Shown here piece after piece: positions 55,601 to 63,921 of a DNA stretch of 64,000 nucleotides. The position numbers and the translations under genes are program-made. A model generated the notes under the pieces. It was not told the origin of the DNA. It ran no database searches and worked only from the letters and a program-made list of their open reading frames with translations. The stretch's first letter is position 1. Every line of letters starts with the position of its first letter. The stretch is from NCBI GenBank assembly GCA_041746735.1, contig JBGTGP010000049.1, positions 1 to 64,000 on the forward strand. Reading direction: 5' to 3'. The DNA is from Opimibacter sp041746735. GTDB taxonomy: Bacteria > Bacteroidota > Bacteroidia > Chitinophagales > Saprospiraceae.

Positions 55601-58128
55601 GCAATACCCGTACCTTCATAACCAGGGTTTCCAAACCGTATATGTCCATCATAATCATCCGTGTACGTAGCAATATTGGCTGCACCACCTTCAATCTGGG
55701 AAGTCAATCCCGTCACTATATGAAGAAAAGATGAATCTGATCCGACCAAACTCTGAAAAAAAGTACCTGGAGCAGGTGAAACAACTTCTGTGAATGATGC
55801 CGATTCTCTTGGTGCAACATGCACTTTGAATGCCTCCATTTGAAGGCCACTAGACCCATCATGATAAATAAAATGAGGTGGCGCAGTAATACCGGCATAT
55901 AACAAGTTATTATTAGACGTACTCGCGTAATTATCCAAGGCGGGATTTGATCTTCTGCAGGCTACACTGAGTCCGGAACCATTAGCTGTGGAATGATTAA
56001 CAATTATATTGTTCCTGAGATCAAGATTGCCCGTTGTTCCGGTGGCATTTGCAAGATGATAAATCCCACTGGTTCCAAAATTTGACCCGCTTGAAGATGC
56101 ATTCAGATAAACAGAGTTGTAATAAACAAGAATGAAGGATGAGGACTCCAATGTGTTAGTGCTTATGCCTCGAATAGCGTCATCCAGGTTGGCTGTTGTT
56201 GCTCTTAAATCGCCAATGAGATTGTTTGAGATCGTGACATATTCTGCTCCGACATTATTAAAATTGCTCGATATTAAAAGTCCATTCACTTTAGAAGAAA
56301 CGGAAGAAACGGGTGAGCTTATCAGCAGATTGTAAATTTTATTTTTTGCTATATGAACAACACTGCCTCCTATTACCTCTATCCCATTTATTACCGGTGC
56401 GGTGGAACCTGAGGCTGATAAACCGGAAATCGTGTTTTCCAATATGTTACAAACATTTCCATTCCCGATCTTAATTCCACTTAGAATTGAATTGGCCCCT
56501 GTCGTGGTTATGTTGTTAATTGTGTTTTGAGAAATCGTATGATTACCAAAGGCGGGAGAAGCAAGAATACCACTACATACAAAAGAATTAGAATTATAAA
56601 TACCACCTCCATTAGAAGAAAGATTGCGAATAACATTACCGGTCATGGTAGTTGTATTAGAACCACCAGGATGATGGTAAATTCCAATCACTGACGTGGC
56701 AAGAGACGTTGCGGTGCTTTGAATTGAATTTGACACACTCCCACCGACCGTATTGTTACTACACGTCCAATTGGCCAAAGAAAACAAAGTGCATTCTATT
56801 GCATATATAGATGCATACCAACTTGAGCTTGATGCTGAAACACCACCTATAGTATTATTCATCGTTATATTATCACCGTTGCCTGTCATATGTATACCTC
56901 TAACAAGGATACCTCCACTCGAGCTACTGGAACAGGTGATACTCCCATTAGTACTCTGGCTTCCGATAGTATTTCCTTCAACATCTCCTATTGTTGTTAG
57001 GCCACTACTCAAAATCCCTGTGAAAATCTCCCCCCCTCCACTCCCTGACATGGCGATACCTGCAATTGTATTTCCCTGAATACTCGATGAAATGGTATTA
57101 CCTACGACGATAGCAATCGGGGTAAAATTTCCTCCCGTCTGATTAATTAAGGTATAGGTTCCGTTACCATTGCTATTGGCAAACCCGATCGTATTACCAG
57201 TTACCTGAAAATTACCTCCCGCTGAATTGTTAATACGAATGGCTCTATGGCTAAAGGATGTAGATGTCAATGTTCGGGCTGCAGTTTGATAGAATTTGTT
57301 ATTGGAAACAATGGTTCCATGAGTTCCAAAGTCAAGATGAATTCCAAAAGAAACATTGGAACCAAAATAATCATAAATATTATTCTCCGTAATGACGATT
57401 CCACTGTTAGCCGTTCCGGGGTCGTTGTTGGAGGTACCTCTGGAATAAATACATTTTGAAGGTAGGTTCGATCCTGCGGGACCAATATTACAATGGGATA
57501 TCGTAATATGATCATTGCCGGTCGTAACAGAAGAAGCGGCAAAATAAATATTTCCACCCGGAGTATTATCAGACACCGTGGTAGATCCTAAAATAGAGCA
57601 TCGCGTGATTATATTGTGGGTGGCATCCGCCTGAAAACGAATCGTACTTGTTCCAGTGAAAGAGGATACCCGGGTATTAGAAAAGGTCAATGAATTCCCT
57701 CCTGTATTCAATCCATCAACTGTGATGTTACCAGCCCCAATGAAATCGATCAGTGGATTTCCGGCAATGATATTACCTGTTATAGTTCTCGCCGCTCCGC
57801 CATCAGGCTTCATTAATATTCCTGTATAGGAAGAAGATCCTGTTCCACTTGCATTTAAAGCGGCTGTCTCCGCTTCAGTTGTATTCCCAATGATATCTAT
57901 GGTAATGGAATCCAGATGAATACCCAAATTGATAGCATCAAACGCATCCTTCAAAGTAGTATAAGCTGTAGGACCCGAATCACCGCCGGTGGCGGTTATG
58001 GATACTTGTGCTTGTAGGGATATTTCATTGCATATAAGTAAACAGTATGCAATGCAGGTGTAAATTAAGTTTTTAGAAAAGAAATTAGTGCTTGTGTACA
58101 ATGATTTCGTTTGGCGTATATACTCCAT
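52612..58128 (-). CDS. Giant beta-helix surface protein, longer paralogue
   Basis: A 1838-residue secreted protein. After a signal peptide (to SLQAQ), a first beta-helix module (about 40-850) starts with GPTAYTTLKDAFDAINLGIHLDSITIDI. Then comes a BNR-associated domain (about 855-1005: TNTINQEVLGIQIVTSGPLIPLAATSFTFNTNGTSSLDDIANAKLFYT). A second beta-helix module (about 1010-1690) begins TIGTGGDYSSLTAAANDVNLVG. A CSLREA-like module (from about 1693, DSGTGSLRDVINCAPAGSTIHF) runs to the end. It is likely an adhesin or polysaccharide-binding protein. Modestly more AT-rich than its paralogue. Confidence 0.87.
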   Translation of the reverse strand: MEYIRQTKSLYTSTNFFSKNLIYTCIAYCLLICNEISLQAQVSITATGGDSGPTAYTTLKDAFDAINLGIHLDSITIDIIGNTTEAETAALNASGTGSSSYTGILMKPDGGAARTITGNIIAGNPLIDFIGAGNITVDGLNTGGNSLTFSNTRVSSFTGTSTIRFQADATHNIITRCSILGSTTVSDNTPGGNIYFAASSVTTGNDHITISHCNIGPAGSNLPSKCIYSRGTSNNDPGTANSGIVITENNIYDYFGSNVSFGIHLDFGTHGTIVSNNKFYQTAARTLTSTSFSHRAIRINNSAGGNFQVTGNTIGFANSNGNGTYTLINQTGGNFTPIAIVVGNTISSSIQGNTIAGIAMSGSGGGEIFTGILSSGLTTIGDVEGNTIGSQSTNGSITCSSSSSGGILVRGIHMTGNGDNITMNNTIGGVSASSSSWYASIYAIECTLFSLANWTCSNNTVGGSVSNSIQSTATSLATSVIGIYHHPGGSNTTTMTGNVIRNLSSNGGGIYNSNSFVCSGILASPAFGNHTISQNTINNITTTGANSILSGIKIGNGNVCNILENTISGLSASGSTAPVINGIEVIGGSVVHIAKNKIYNLLISSPVSSVSSKVNGLLISSNFNNVGAEYVTISNNLIGDLRATTANLDDAIRGISTNTLESSSFILVYYNSVYLNASSSGSNFGTSGIYHLANATGTTGNLDLRNNIIVNHSTANGSGLSVACRRSNPALDNYASTSNNNLLYAGITAPPHFIYHDGSSGLQMEAFKVHVAPRESASFTEVVSPAPGTFFQSLVGSDSSFLHIVTGLTSQIEGGAANIATYTDDYDGHIRFGNPGYEGTGIAPDVGADEFEGVIPSAMMYISSTTTQNNTTDVLTNTINQEVLGIQIVTSGPLIPLAATSFTFNTNGTSSLDDIANAKLFYTVSSPVFNPTSQFGSVIPAPNGSFTITGSSQNLCDGVNYFWLTYDILCLATNANVIDAECTAITVETEQIPTTQAPAGNRTINSSLNGIYTIGTGGDYSSLTAAANDVNLVGLNNHVTFHILENLVESGAISFNQWLECGGSDYSITIKPAPSVSAIVSSSSSTAVMIFNGADRVILDGSNNGTNSKDMLIRNTGTGSALRFINGSTFNMIQNMILESQNTSLSSGTVLFSTSSGITGNSHNTIMNCDIRDRSDVTGVPANAIYSNGSSGALNANNGIQNCNVFNFTNAGLFVASTGAGDGWTVNPSNFYQTANRTSSLTAIIISGGSGHSIWNNSIGGSAPDRSGSPIMTTGTFTGISLSVGVAASTTVQGNSISNLNISGGSNQTFRGIYVTSGNVNIGTVAGNVIGGGSIASDTIRTSHNTDLIENSGSGMVTIENNIIGNIANYNPTTTRLFGIRGLAGTIIIRNNVVRNLITFSTSTAFSTFPGGIWLATTVPGATVEGNQIYDIAHSHTGTSAYTVAGIYIAGVSSTGTPTTITKNHIYNITAAGTGVWINSPRIWGIHIAFGSATYSNNMIALGANVSNETRIHGIQDLMQGTNKYYFNTISISGTDSTGANSSYAFRRSSLSTVTILNNIFTNTRTGGTGFHVAIANTNTSTIGWPSNASNYNCLYSSDPTQLAQWLGSAMSNNRTFVEWQAAQNATPPGSGGDINSINVAPLFVSNSDLHLTPANGSLDNYGTPAGGILTDIDGDGRSLFTPDIGADEFLSDCSTMVLSPNDSGTGSLRDVINCAPAGSTIHFSPSLMNQTITLTSGEIVINKNLILAGPGMASLTLSGDLNSRIFNIISDIDFQIKSMSLKNGNASVQGGAMLLAGNLTLRNVLMQNNFENMTTPIAMTVTGSATVDINESVEFRE

Positions 58129-58602
58129 AAGTTAGGATAAGTTGGTTTATGTATATCAATAACAAGGTTTTGGCGTTGTATTATTTGTTATGCAAGGTTA
58201 TATCGTTAAGTCACATTTCCACAATTGTGTGAGTTGCGCCATATGCAGGACAGCCAGAATCGATTCCGGTATCATGCGATGAAAATATGCTGATTCGTTG
58301 GTGGCTCGGAAATTTGGTGCTCGTATTCCTGTGGTGTGTAAATGGAATAGACTTCCCGGTGTTGACGCAGAGTCAAGGGTTGCTTAGCTCATAAAAGGTT
58401 GTTTTTTAGCAAATTTTGTGCGTCTCATAGAAGTGTGTTGCTTAAAACCAAAGTCCCCATTTAACTATAGGGTGTGCTAAAATTAACCTTAAAAATCAAA
58501 AAACCTAATGATTTCTATCATACAGGTGGAACAAAAAAGAGTTGAAAGACACATTTATGGATTAACTTATTTATAAAACTTAGCGGGTCATGGGTTTACA
58601 TT
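58129..58602. other. Gene-free stretch upstream of the giant beta-helix gene
   Basis: About 470 bp, AT-rich in the left half, with no recognisable coding frame or hairpin of note. It should contain the promoter of the minus-strand beta-helix gene. Confidence 0.4.
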
Positions 58603-58627
58603 GGGGGGAGAGGGGAGGGGGGAGGGG
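58603..58627 (+). repeat. Four-run guanine tract, potential G-quadruplex
   Basis: Four G-runs of 6, 4, 6 and 4 bases are separated by AGA, A and A loops, the compact form expected for a stable G-quadruplex on the plus strand. It lies about 260 bp upstream of the symporter gene. Confidence 0.6.
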
Positions 58628-58788
58628 TATGCCCCCGACCCCTGCGTCGCCTCCACGCTCATCCTCTTGCAGGCGAACGCCGGGGAGGCATGATCTTGCA
58701 ATAGATTTGGATACTGCTTGCTTCGACCAGCTTTCACACCTCCTTGGGCTGCAGCTCAGTAACCACGTAAGTGCAACTTTCGCTCAAC

Positions 58789-58880
58789 GATTGTTTTTTC
58801 TATGAAAAAAACAATCACGAAAAACGACCACTCACTACTGACCACTCACCACTGACTACACACTCACACTCACTCACTAT
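58789..58880. repeat. Hairpin and CACT-rich low-complexity stretch before the symporter
   Basis: GATTGTTTTTT (58789-58799) and AAAAAACAATC (58806-58816) form a hairpin. It is followed at about 58826-58880 by a low-complexity run of CACT/ACCACT units that ends 10 nt before the symporter start. Confidence 0.55.
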
Positions 58881-58889
58881 CTTGCACCG

Positions 58890-60395
58890 ATGATCGCCAC
58901 TGGCATATCTCCGGGATTCATTCTGGCCATCGTGGCCGGATATTTTGTTCTGCTGCTGCTCGTCTCGTGGATCACTTCGCGCGGGTCTACGACTGATGAT
59001 TTTTTTATCAACCGGCACCGGTCGGCATGGTGGATTGTGGCGTTTGGGATGATCGGCAGCAGTTTGTCGGGGGTGACGTTTATTTCGATCCCGGGGGTTG
59101 TTGGGGCTGGCGGACACAATCAGGCTTTTGCGTATATGCAGGTGGTGCTGGGGTATCTACTCGGCTATATGGCCATCGCACTCGTCCTGATGCCGCTGTA
59201 CTACCGGCTGGGATTGGTGTCTATTTATGGCTATCTGGGGCAACGGTTTGGGCCGGTATCGTATAAGACCGGGTCGGCCTTTTTTATGTTGTCGCGACTG
59301 ATCGGATCCGCATTCCGGATGTTTCTGGCGGTGATGGTGCTGCATACGCTGCTGTGCGCGCCATTTGGTATCCCGTTTTATGTGACGGTGCTCGTGGCGA
59401 TCCTGCTCATCTGGGTGTATACCTTCAAAGGCGGTATCCGTACCATCATCTTTACCGACACCCTGCAAACGCTGTGTATGTTTGTCGCTATCATCATGAC
59501 CATCGCCGCCATCCTGCAAGCCATGGACCTGTCGCTCTGGTCGCTACCAGAGGCCATACGGGAAGCCGGCTTTGCGAAGGTATTTTTCTTCGAAGGGGGA
59601 TGGGGAGATGAGAATAATTTCTTCAAACAATTTCTCAGCGGTGCCCTGATTACCATCGTAATGACCGGTCTTGATCAGGATATGATGCAAAAAAATCTGA
59701 GCTGCAAAAACATCGGCGAAGCCCAGAAAAACATGTACCTCTTCTCCATCATCCTCGTGCTGGCCAATCTGCTCGTCCTCATACTCGGTGCCCTGCTCTG
59801 GATGTATCTCGGACACCTTCAACTCGAGCCCCCCGTCCGCTCCGACCAACTCTACGGCCTCCTCGCCATGGAACATCTTCCCGTCTATATCGGCATCGCC
59901 TTTGTCATCGGACTTGTAGCGTCGTCCTACAACAGCGCCGACGGTACGCTGACCGCCCTCACCACCACCGTATGCATGGATTTTCTTGGTTTTGAAAAAA
60001 ACGAACGTTATCGCGATGAAGCATATCGAACACGCATCCGGCGTACCGTGCATATCCTGATCGCCGTGGTCTTCGCCGGCGTGATGATGTTGTTTCAACT
60101 CATCAACAAAGGCTCTGTGATCAATGAATTGTTTCGCGCTGCCGGCTTCACCTATGGTCCGCTGCTGGGGTTATTTGCCTTCGGTCTGCTGACACGCCGC
60201 AAGCTGCGGGACAACTATGCGCTGATCGTCTGCATCCTCGCGCCGTTGATGTCGTATGTGCTCAATCTCTATTCGCGGGAATGGTTTGGCGGCCTCACAT
60301 TCGGGTTCCTGATCCTGGCAGTCAATGGAGGATTGACGTTTGTAGGGTTATACCTGATCAGCTATCCCAAAGAGAAAGGTCCGGCAAAAGTGTAA
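58890..60395 (+). CDS. Sodium:solute symporter family transporter
   Basis: A 501-residue membrane protein of the SSS family with about 13 helices. Typical parts are TDDFFINRHRSAWWIVAFGMIGSSLSGVTFISIPG (start), YGYLGQRFGPVSYKTGSAFFMLSRLIGSAFR, TDTLQTLCMFVAIIM, GLDQDMMQKNLSCKNIGEAQKN and ASSYNSADGTLTALTTTVCMDF. It imports an unknown solute with Na+ across the inner membrane. No catabolic genes adjoin it. Its 5' flank carries the G-rich and CACT repeats. Confidence 0.93.
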   Translation: MIATGISPGFILAIVAGYFVLLLLVSWITSRGSTTDDFFINRHRSAWWIVAFGMIGSSLSGVTFISIPGVVGAGGHNQAFAYMQVVLGYLLGYMAIALVLMPLYYRLGLVSIYGYLGQRFGPVSYKTGSAFFMLSRLIGSAFRMFLAVMVLHTLLCAPFGIPFYVTVLVAILLIWVYTFKGGIRTIIFTDTLQTLCMFVAIIMTIAAILQAMDLSLWSLPEAIREAGFAKVFFFEGGWGDENNFFKQFLSGALITIVMTGLDQDMMQKNLSCKNIGEAQKNMYLFSIILVLANLLVLILGALLWMYLGHLQLEPPVRSDQLYGLLAMEHLPVYIGIAFVIGLVASSYNSADGTLTALTTTVCMDFLGFEKNERYRDEAYRTRIRRTVHILIAVVFAGVMMLFQLINKGSVINELFRAAGFTYGPLLGLFAFGLLTRRKLRDNYALIVCILAPLMSYVLNLYSREWFGGLTFGFLILAVNGGLTFVGLYLISYPKEKGPAKV

Positions 60396-60423
60396 ACCTG
60401 TTTCGCCTAAAAGGTTGGAGATG

Positions 60424-60795
60424 TTACTGAATCTTGATTTCAGTGATCTTCCTGGCGGCGTTGTAGTACAGGGTGATGCGGTACGTTCCCTTCGCGGTCT
60501 GGAGATCGCCGATCGAGTAATGTGTACGGCCATCCTGAGGTGTGGAGAGGTGATTGCGCTTATACCCCTTTACGACGGCACGGGTAAAGAAATCAGCCAG
60601 CAAGGTCACAGCTTTATCTGCAGCATAGACATCCTCTGTGCCCGGTATGGACAGCTCTACGGTGGAGTGGAAATGGACGCCAAGATCAGCGGCCTGGCCT
60701 TTTGCCAACGCATTTTCAATAGCCGGTTGCTGGGCCGTTACGGCGGCAGGTAAAAGTAGCATGATGGCCGGCAGCCATGGGGTCAGTATTCTCAT
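60424..60795 (-). CDS. DUF4783 secreted protein
   Basis: About 123 residues from the ATG at 60795: signal peptide (MRILTPWLPAIMLLLPAAVTAQQ), then a small domain of the DUF4783 type (AIENALAKGQAADLGVHFHSTVELSIPGTEDVYAADKAVTLLADFF...GRTHYSIGDLQTAKGTYRITLYY). The fold of the family is NTF2-like; function is unknown. The open frame extends upstream to 60969 but that part reads through the palindrome array and is not coding. Confidence 0.8.
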   Translation of the reverse strand: MRILTPWLPAIMLLLPAAVTAQQPAIENALAKGQAADLGVHFHSTVELSIPGTEDVYAADKAVTLLADFFTRAVVKGYKRNHLSTPQDGRTHYSIGDLQTAKGTYRITLYYNAARKITEIKIQ

Positions 60796-60892
60796 TATCG
60801 ATCGTGTTAACGGCATACGGGGACAAAGAGTTCCTTTGTTCCGTATGGGTGTGTAGGTATAATGCAAAATCCGGGCCGGATATTGTGGGGGG

Positions 60893-61165
60893 GCAGTTGT
60901 AAAGTGGGAATATGGGGTGCAGTTGCAAACTGCGAGGGGATGGTATAGATGCGCAGTTGCAAACTGCAAGGAGATGGTGCAGATGCGCAGTTACAAACTG
61001 CGCATATAGGAGCAGGATGCGCAGTTACAAACTGCGCATAGAGGGGGAGGAAGTGCAGTTGCAAACTGCATGGGGATGGTGCAGATGCGCAGTTACAAAC
61101 TGCGCATATATTGGGTAAACTGCGCATATATTGGGCAAACTGCGCATTGGCGGGCAACCTGCGCA
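60893..61165. repeat. 34-bp-period palindrome array
   Basis: Six palindromes share arms GCAGTT/AACTGC around a 3-nt centre (GCA or ACA). They lie at 60919-60933, 60953-60967, 60983-61005, 61017-61039, 61054-61070 and 61085-61107, and the centres are exactly 34 bp apart each time. Three copies have longer perfect arms ATGCGCAGTT/AACTGCGCAT. Purine-rich spacers are alike (GGRGATGG-like). One degenerate copy precedes at 60893-60907. Three right half-sites follow at 61118-61127, 61138-61147 and 61156-61165 with 18-20 bp spacing. It is a tandem repeat of hairpin units between two minus-strand genes. Confidence 0.9.
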
Positions 61166-61170
61166 AAGGG

Positions 61171-61935
61171 CTATAGGATGCCAAAGAGCTTGAAGACGGA
61201 GAGGAGGACGGCGATGACGAGGACGTAATAGGCGATACGGGAAGCGCCGGGAATTTTAGCGGCATAATGGGCTGCCAGCCAGCCTCCCAGAAACTGGGCC
61301 ACACCCATCACAAGACCGATGGACCATACTACCTGCCCGGCGATAGCAAAGAGTACCAGCGCAATGGCCGTAAAGATACCGACGGATAAGGCCTTGATGG
61401 TGTTGGACTCAATGAGGGGCAGACGAGCCACCAGAACCAGCACCGCCAGGTAAAAAACACCCATGCCCATCTGGATAAATCCACCATAGAAGCCCAATCC
61501 GAGCATAAGAGGCCAGGTAAGCCAACGCGGCAGTTGGGTGGTACCCGGTTTGGCAATCAGCCAACGCTCCGGCTTGACGAGAATGACCACGAGCATGATC
61601 AGCATCAGGATTCTAAAGACACCCATAAACTGATCGGATGACACCTGCGTCGCTACAAGAGTCCCCACCACTGCACCGAAAATGACAGGCAGGATGTACG
61701 GCATATAACGCCGGTAATCCATCTCTCTTTTACCGGCAAAACCGGTCATGGCACCCGCTGCATTCATCAACACCCCTACCCTGTTGGTCCCATTCGCTAT
61801 CGTGCCGGGCAGCCCGATAAGTTCGGTGAGGACGGTCAGCGTGATGACCGAACCATTGCCTGCCAGGGCGTTGATGATGCCGGCAACAAACGCCCCCGCA
61901 AAGGCGATGGCCAGATATTCAGGGCTCCAGGGCAT
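61171..61935 (-). CDS. TauE/SafE-family membrane exporter
   Basis: About 254 residues with seven to eight membrane helices and the family pattern: first half FAGAFVAGIINALAGNGSVITLTVLTELIGLPGTIANGTNRVGVL, second half GFYGGFIQMGMGVFYLAVLVL. Family members move sulfite, sulfonates or similar anions; the substrate here is unknown. The ATG at 61935 lies 1 nt after the epimerase stop (TGATATG), so the two are translationally coupled. The open frame reaches 62055 but would lie inside the epimerase gene. The stop is followed directly by the palindrome array. Confidence 0.9.
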   Translation of the reverse strand: MPWSPEYLAIAFAGAFVAGIINALAGNGSVITLTVLTELIGLPGTIANGTNRVGVLMNAAGAMTGFAGKREMDYRRYMPYILPVIFGAVVGTLVATQVSSDQFMGVFRILMLIMLVVILVKPERWLIAKPGTTQLPRWLTWPLMLGLGFYGGFIQMGMGVFYLAVLVLVARLPLIESNTIKALSVGIFTAIALVLFAIAGQVVWSIGLVMGVAQFLGGWLAAHYAAKIPGASRIAYYVLVIAVLLSVFKLFGIL

Positions 61936-61936
61936 A

Positions 61937-62356
61937 TCAGGAGGAGGGTGGCAATTCCGGTATCGTTTGACACAACTCCACCAGGACACCATTCGCTGAC
62001 CGGGGATGGATAAAACAGACCCATTTATGGTCTGCCCCGACCACGGGCTCATCACTCAGCAGTTCGAATCCTTCCTCCCGCAGCCGCGCCATTTCTGTCC
62101 GGATATCGTCCACCTCAAAAGCAATGTGATGAAGTCCTTCGCCGCGTCGCTCGATAAACCGATGGATCGGACTGTCGGGATGAGTGGCTTCCAGCAGCTC
62201 GATCTTGCTGTCGCCGGCCCGAAAAAAGGAGGTGATCACACCTTGGGTGGCGACTTCCTCATGCTTGTAGGATGACGTACGGAGCAGACGGGCATAGAGC
62301 GGATCACTTTCCGCGAGAGATCGCACCGCGATCCCGATATGTTCAAGTATATACAT
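61937..62356 (-). CDS. mce: Methylmalonyl-CoA epimerase
   Basis: A 139-residue glyoxalase-fold protein: LEHIGIAVRSL (N-terminal metal His), LLEATHPDSPIHRFIERRGEGLHHIAFEVDDI (second metal His and neighbours) and the C-terminal PRSANGVLVELCQT. It converts (S)- to (R)-methylmalonyl-CoA in propionate/odd-chain metabolism, upstream of a B12-dependent mutase. It is coupled to the TauE-type exporter gene. The icmF mutase about 45 kb away is not the expected methylmalonyl-CoA mutase. Confidence 0.93.
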   Translation of the reverse strand: MYILEHIGIAVRSLAESDPLYARLLRTSSYKHEEVATQGVITSFFRAGDSKIELLEATHPDSPIHRFIERRGEGLHHIAFEVDDIRTEMARLREEGFELLSDEPVVGADHKWVCFIHPRSANGVLVELCQTIPELPPSS

Positions 62357-62398
62357 AGCGCTTATAACGAATGCAAGATATTTCCGGCAAATTAATTA

Positions 62399-62406
62399 TA
62401 TTTTTG
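62399..62406 (+). promoter_or_regulatory. -7 promoter box before the alpha/beta hydrolase gene
   Basis: TATTTTTG matches TAnnTTTG and lies 54 nt before the ATG. The nearest TTT-containing -33 candidate is only 14 nt upstream, so spacing is poor. Confidence 0.35.
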
Positions 62407-62460
62407 GGGCAAGGCAGCAGCGGATGGCGGCTGTCTCTTTTTTAAAAAACAACACTATCT

Positions 62461-63912
62461 ATGAAAATGCATTTTACCAAAAACATCCTGACGACGCTGT
62501 TGGTGACCGCCAGCCTGATCGCATCGGCTCAGGATTATCTCATCGAATCGACCTTCCTGGGTACCCGGACCAAGGCGGAGCTCTTCCTCATCTTTTTTCA
62601 GCCAGTCGACTTTGATGTCAATCTATACAAGGTGACCTACGAAACCCCCGGGATCGATCATCTGCCTGACACCGCCTCCGGCCTGATCGTGGTGCCCGTT
62701 GTCCCCGCAGGCACCCTGATGCCGATGGTAGTGTTTCAACACGGCACGACCAGCGGTCCGACGGATGTACCGTCCCGGCTTCGTGGCGGCTATGAAGGCG
62801 CGATGGCATACGCGGCAAAAGGTTTTATCACGCTGGCACCGGACTTTCTGGGGCTGGGTGATTCGAGAGGCTTTCACCCTTATGTGCATGCAGCTACAGA
62901 AGCATCTGCCTCACTGGATATGCTCAATACTACGCTTGAATTTCTTGAATTTAACAGTGGCACTCAACCTGAATGGGATCCGAATTATCTCTTTGTGACC
63001 GGTTATAGTCAGGGGGGTCATGCCTCTATGGCGCTACACCGGGAGATCGAACAATTCTGGAGCTTCGTCTATCCAGTGACGGCGGCCACGCATATGGCGG
63101 GTCCTTATTCCATCTCCGGTGTGATGCGTGATCTGATCCTGGGTGACAACAACTATGGCAATCCGGCGTACATCGCCTATATCGCTCTTGGATATCAGTC
63201 AGCCTATGGCAATTTGTTTACCGAGGTCAATGAGATCTTCGCCGAGCCGTATGCCAGTGATATAGCCGAGTTTTACAGTCATAGCATTACGTTAGGTACG
63301 CTCAATCAACGACTACTGGCTTCTCTCAATGCCGGTGGTAATACTTTCCCCAAACGCATGTTTCAGGACACACTCCTGGAGGCCGTGATCAATAATCCCA
63401 ACCATCGTTTCAACCTGGCGCTGGCGGACAATGATACCTATCAGTGGAGTCCAGACGCACCTACACGACTTTACTATTGCAGTGGTGATGAGCAGGTGCC
63501 TTACCAAAACTCGATTGTCGCCGAAGCTGCTATGCAGGCGCTCGGAGCGCCGGATGTACTGGCCATCGACTGGGGTGCCCAATTGGACCATGGATTTTGC
63601 GCGATTCCTTCGGTGATCAATTCGATTCAATTTTTTCTGTCTTTTCTCAATCCATCATCGGTGGTCACTCCGGGCCGCCCTGTGGAATTGCTGACGGTAT
63701 ATCCCAATCCGGCTCACGACGAAATCACTGTAACGTGGGATAAAGCCTTGGACGGTATGATCTGGCAGATCATCAGTACGAGCGGACAGGTGGTCAGTCA
63801 GGGGCAGGCTTATTCCAATCGGGTGCAGATAGATCCTCTGCCCGGCGGAATGTATGCGATCCTGTGTACAGCAGGAGGAGAGACACGTGTCGCGCGATTT
63901 ATCCACCTCTGA
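62461..63912 (+). CDS. Secreted alpha/beta hydrolase with T9SS C-terminal domain
   Basis: A 483-residue secreted hydrolase: signal peptide (to ASAQD), alpha/beta fold with oxyanion region VVFQHGTT, DFLGLGDS, nucleophile elbow G181-Y-S183-Q-G185, a likely acid in YCSGDEQVPYQNS and a His in LDHGFCAIPS. A type A T9SS sorting domain ends it (LLTVYPNPAHDEITV to GGETRVARFIHL). It resembles secretory lipase/tannase-like esterases; the substrate is unknown. Expected at the cell surface or in the medium. Confidence 0.9.
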   Translation: MKMHFTKNILTTLLVTASLIASAQDYLIESTFLGTRTKAELFLIFFQPVDFDVNLYKVTYETPGIDHLPDTASGLIVVPVVPAGTLMPMVVFQHGTTSGPTDVPSRLRGGYEGAMAYAAKGFITLAPDFLGLGDSRGFHPYVHAATEASASLDMLNTTLEFLEFNSGTQPEWDPNYLFVTGYSQGGHASMALHREIEQFWSFVYPVTAATHMAGPYSISGVMRDLILGDNNYGNPAYIAYIALGYQSAYGNLFTEVNEIFAEPYASDIAEFYSHSITLGTLNQRLLASLNAGGNTFPKRMFQDTLLEAVINNPNHRFNLALADNDTYQWSPDAPTRLYYCSGDEQVPYQNSIVAEAAMQALGAPDVLAIDWGAQLDHGFCAIPSVINSIQFFLSFLNPSSVVTPGRPVELLTVYPNPAHDEITVTWDKALDGMIWQIISTSGQVVSQGQAYSNRVQIDPLPGGMYAILCTAGGETRVARFIHL

Positions 63913-63921
63913 CCCCGGTAT

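Noticed and set aside
60893..61165. CRISPR array
   Set aside because: Repeats of 15-23 nt with gaps of only 11-20 nt that are themselves similar; no cas genes; the units are palindromic throughout.
60807..61304. 165-residue minus-strand frame with repeated peptide CAVCNCASAPSPCSLQL
   Set aside because: It is simply the palindrome array read in one frame and overlaps the TauE/SafE gene.
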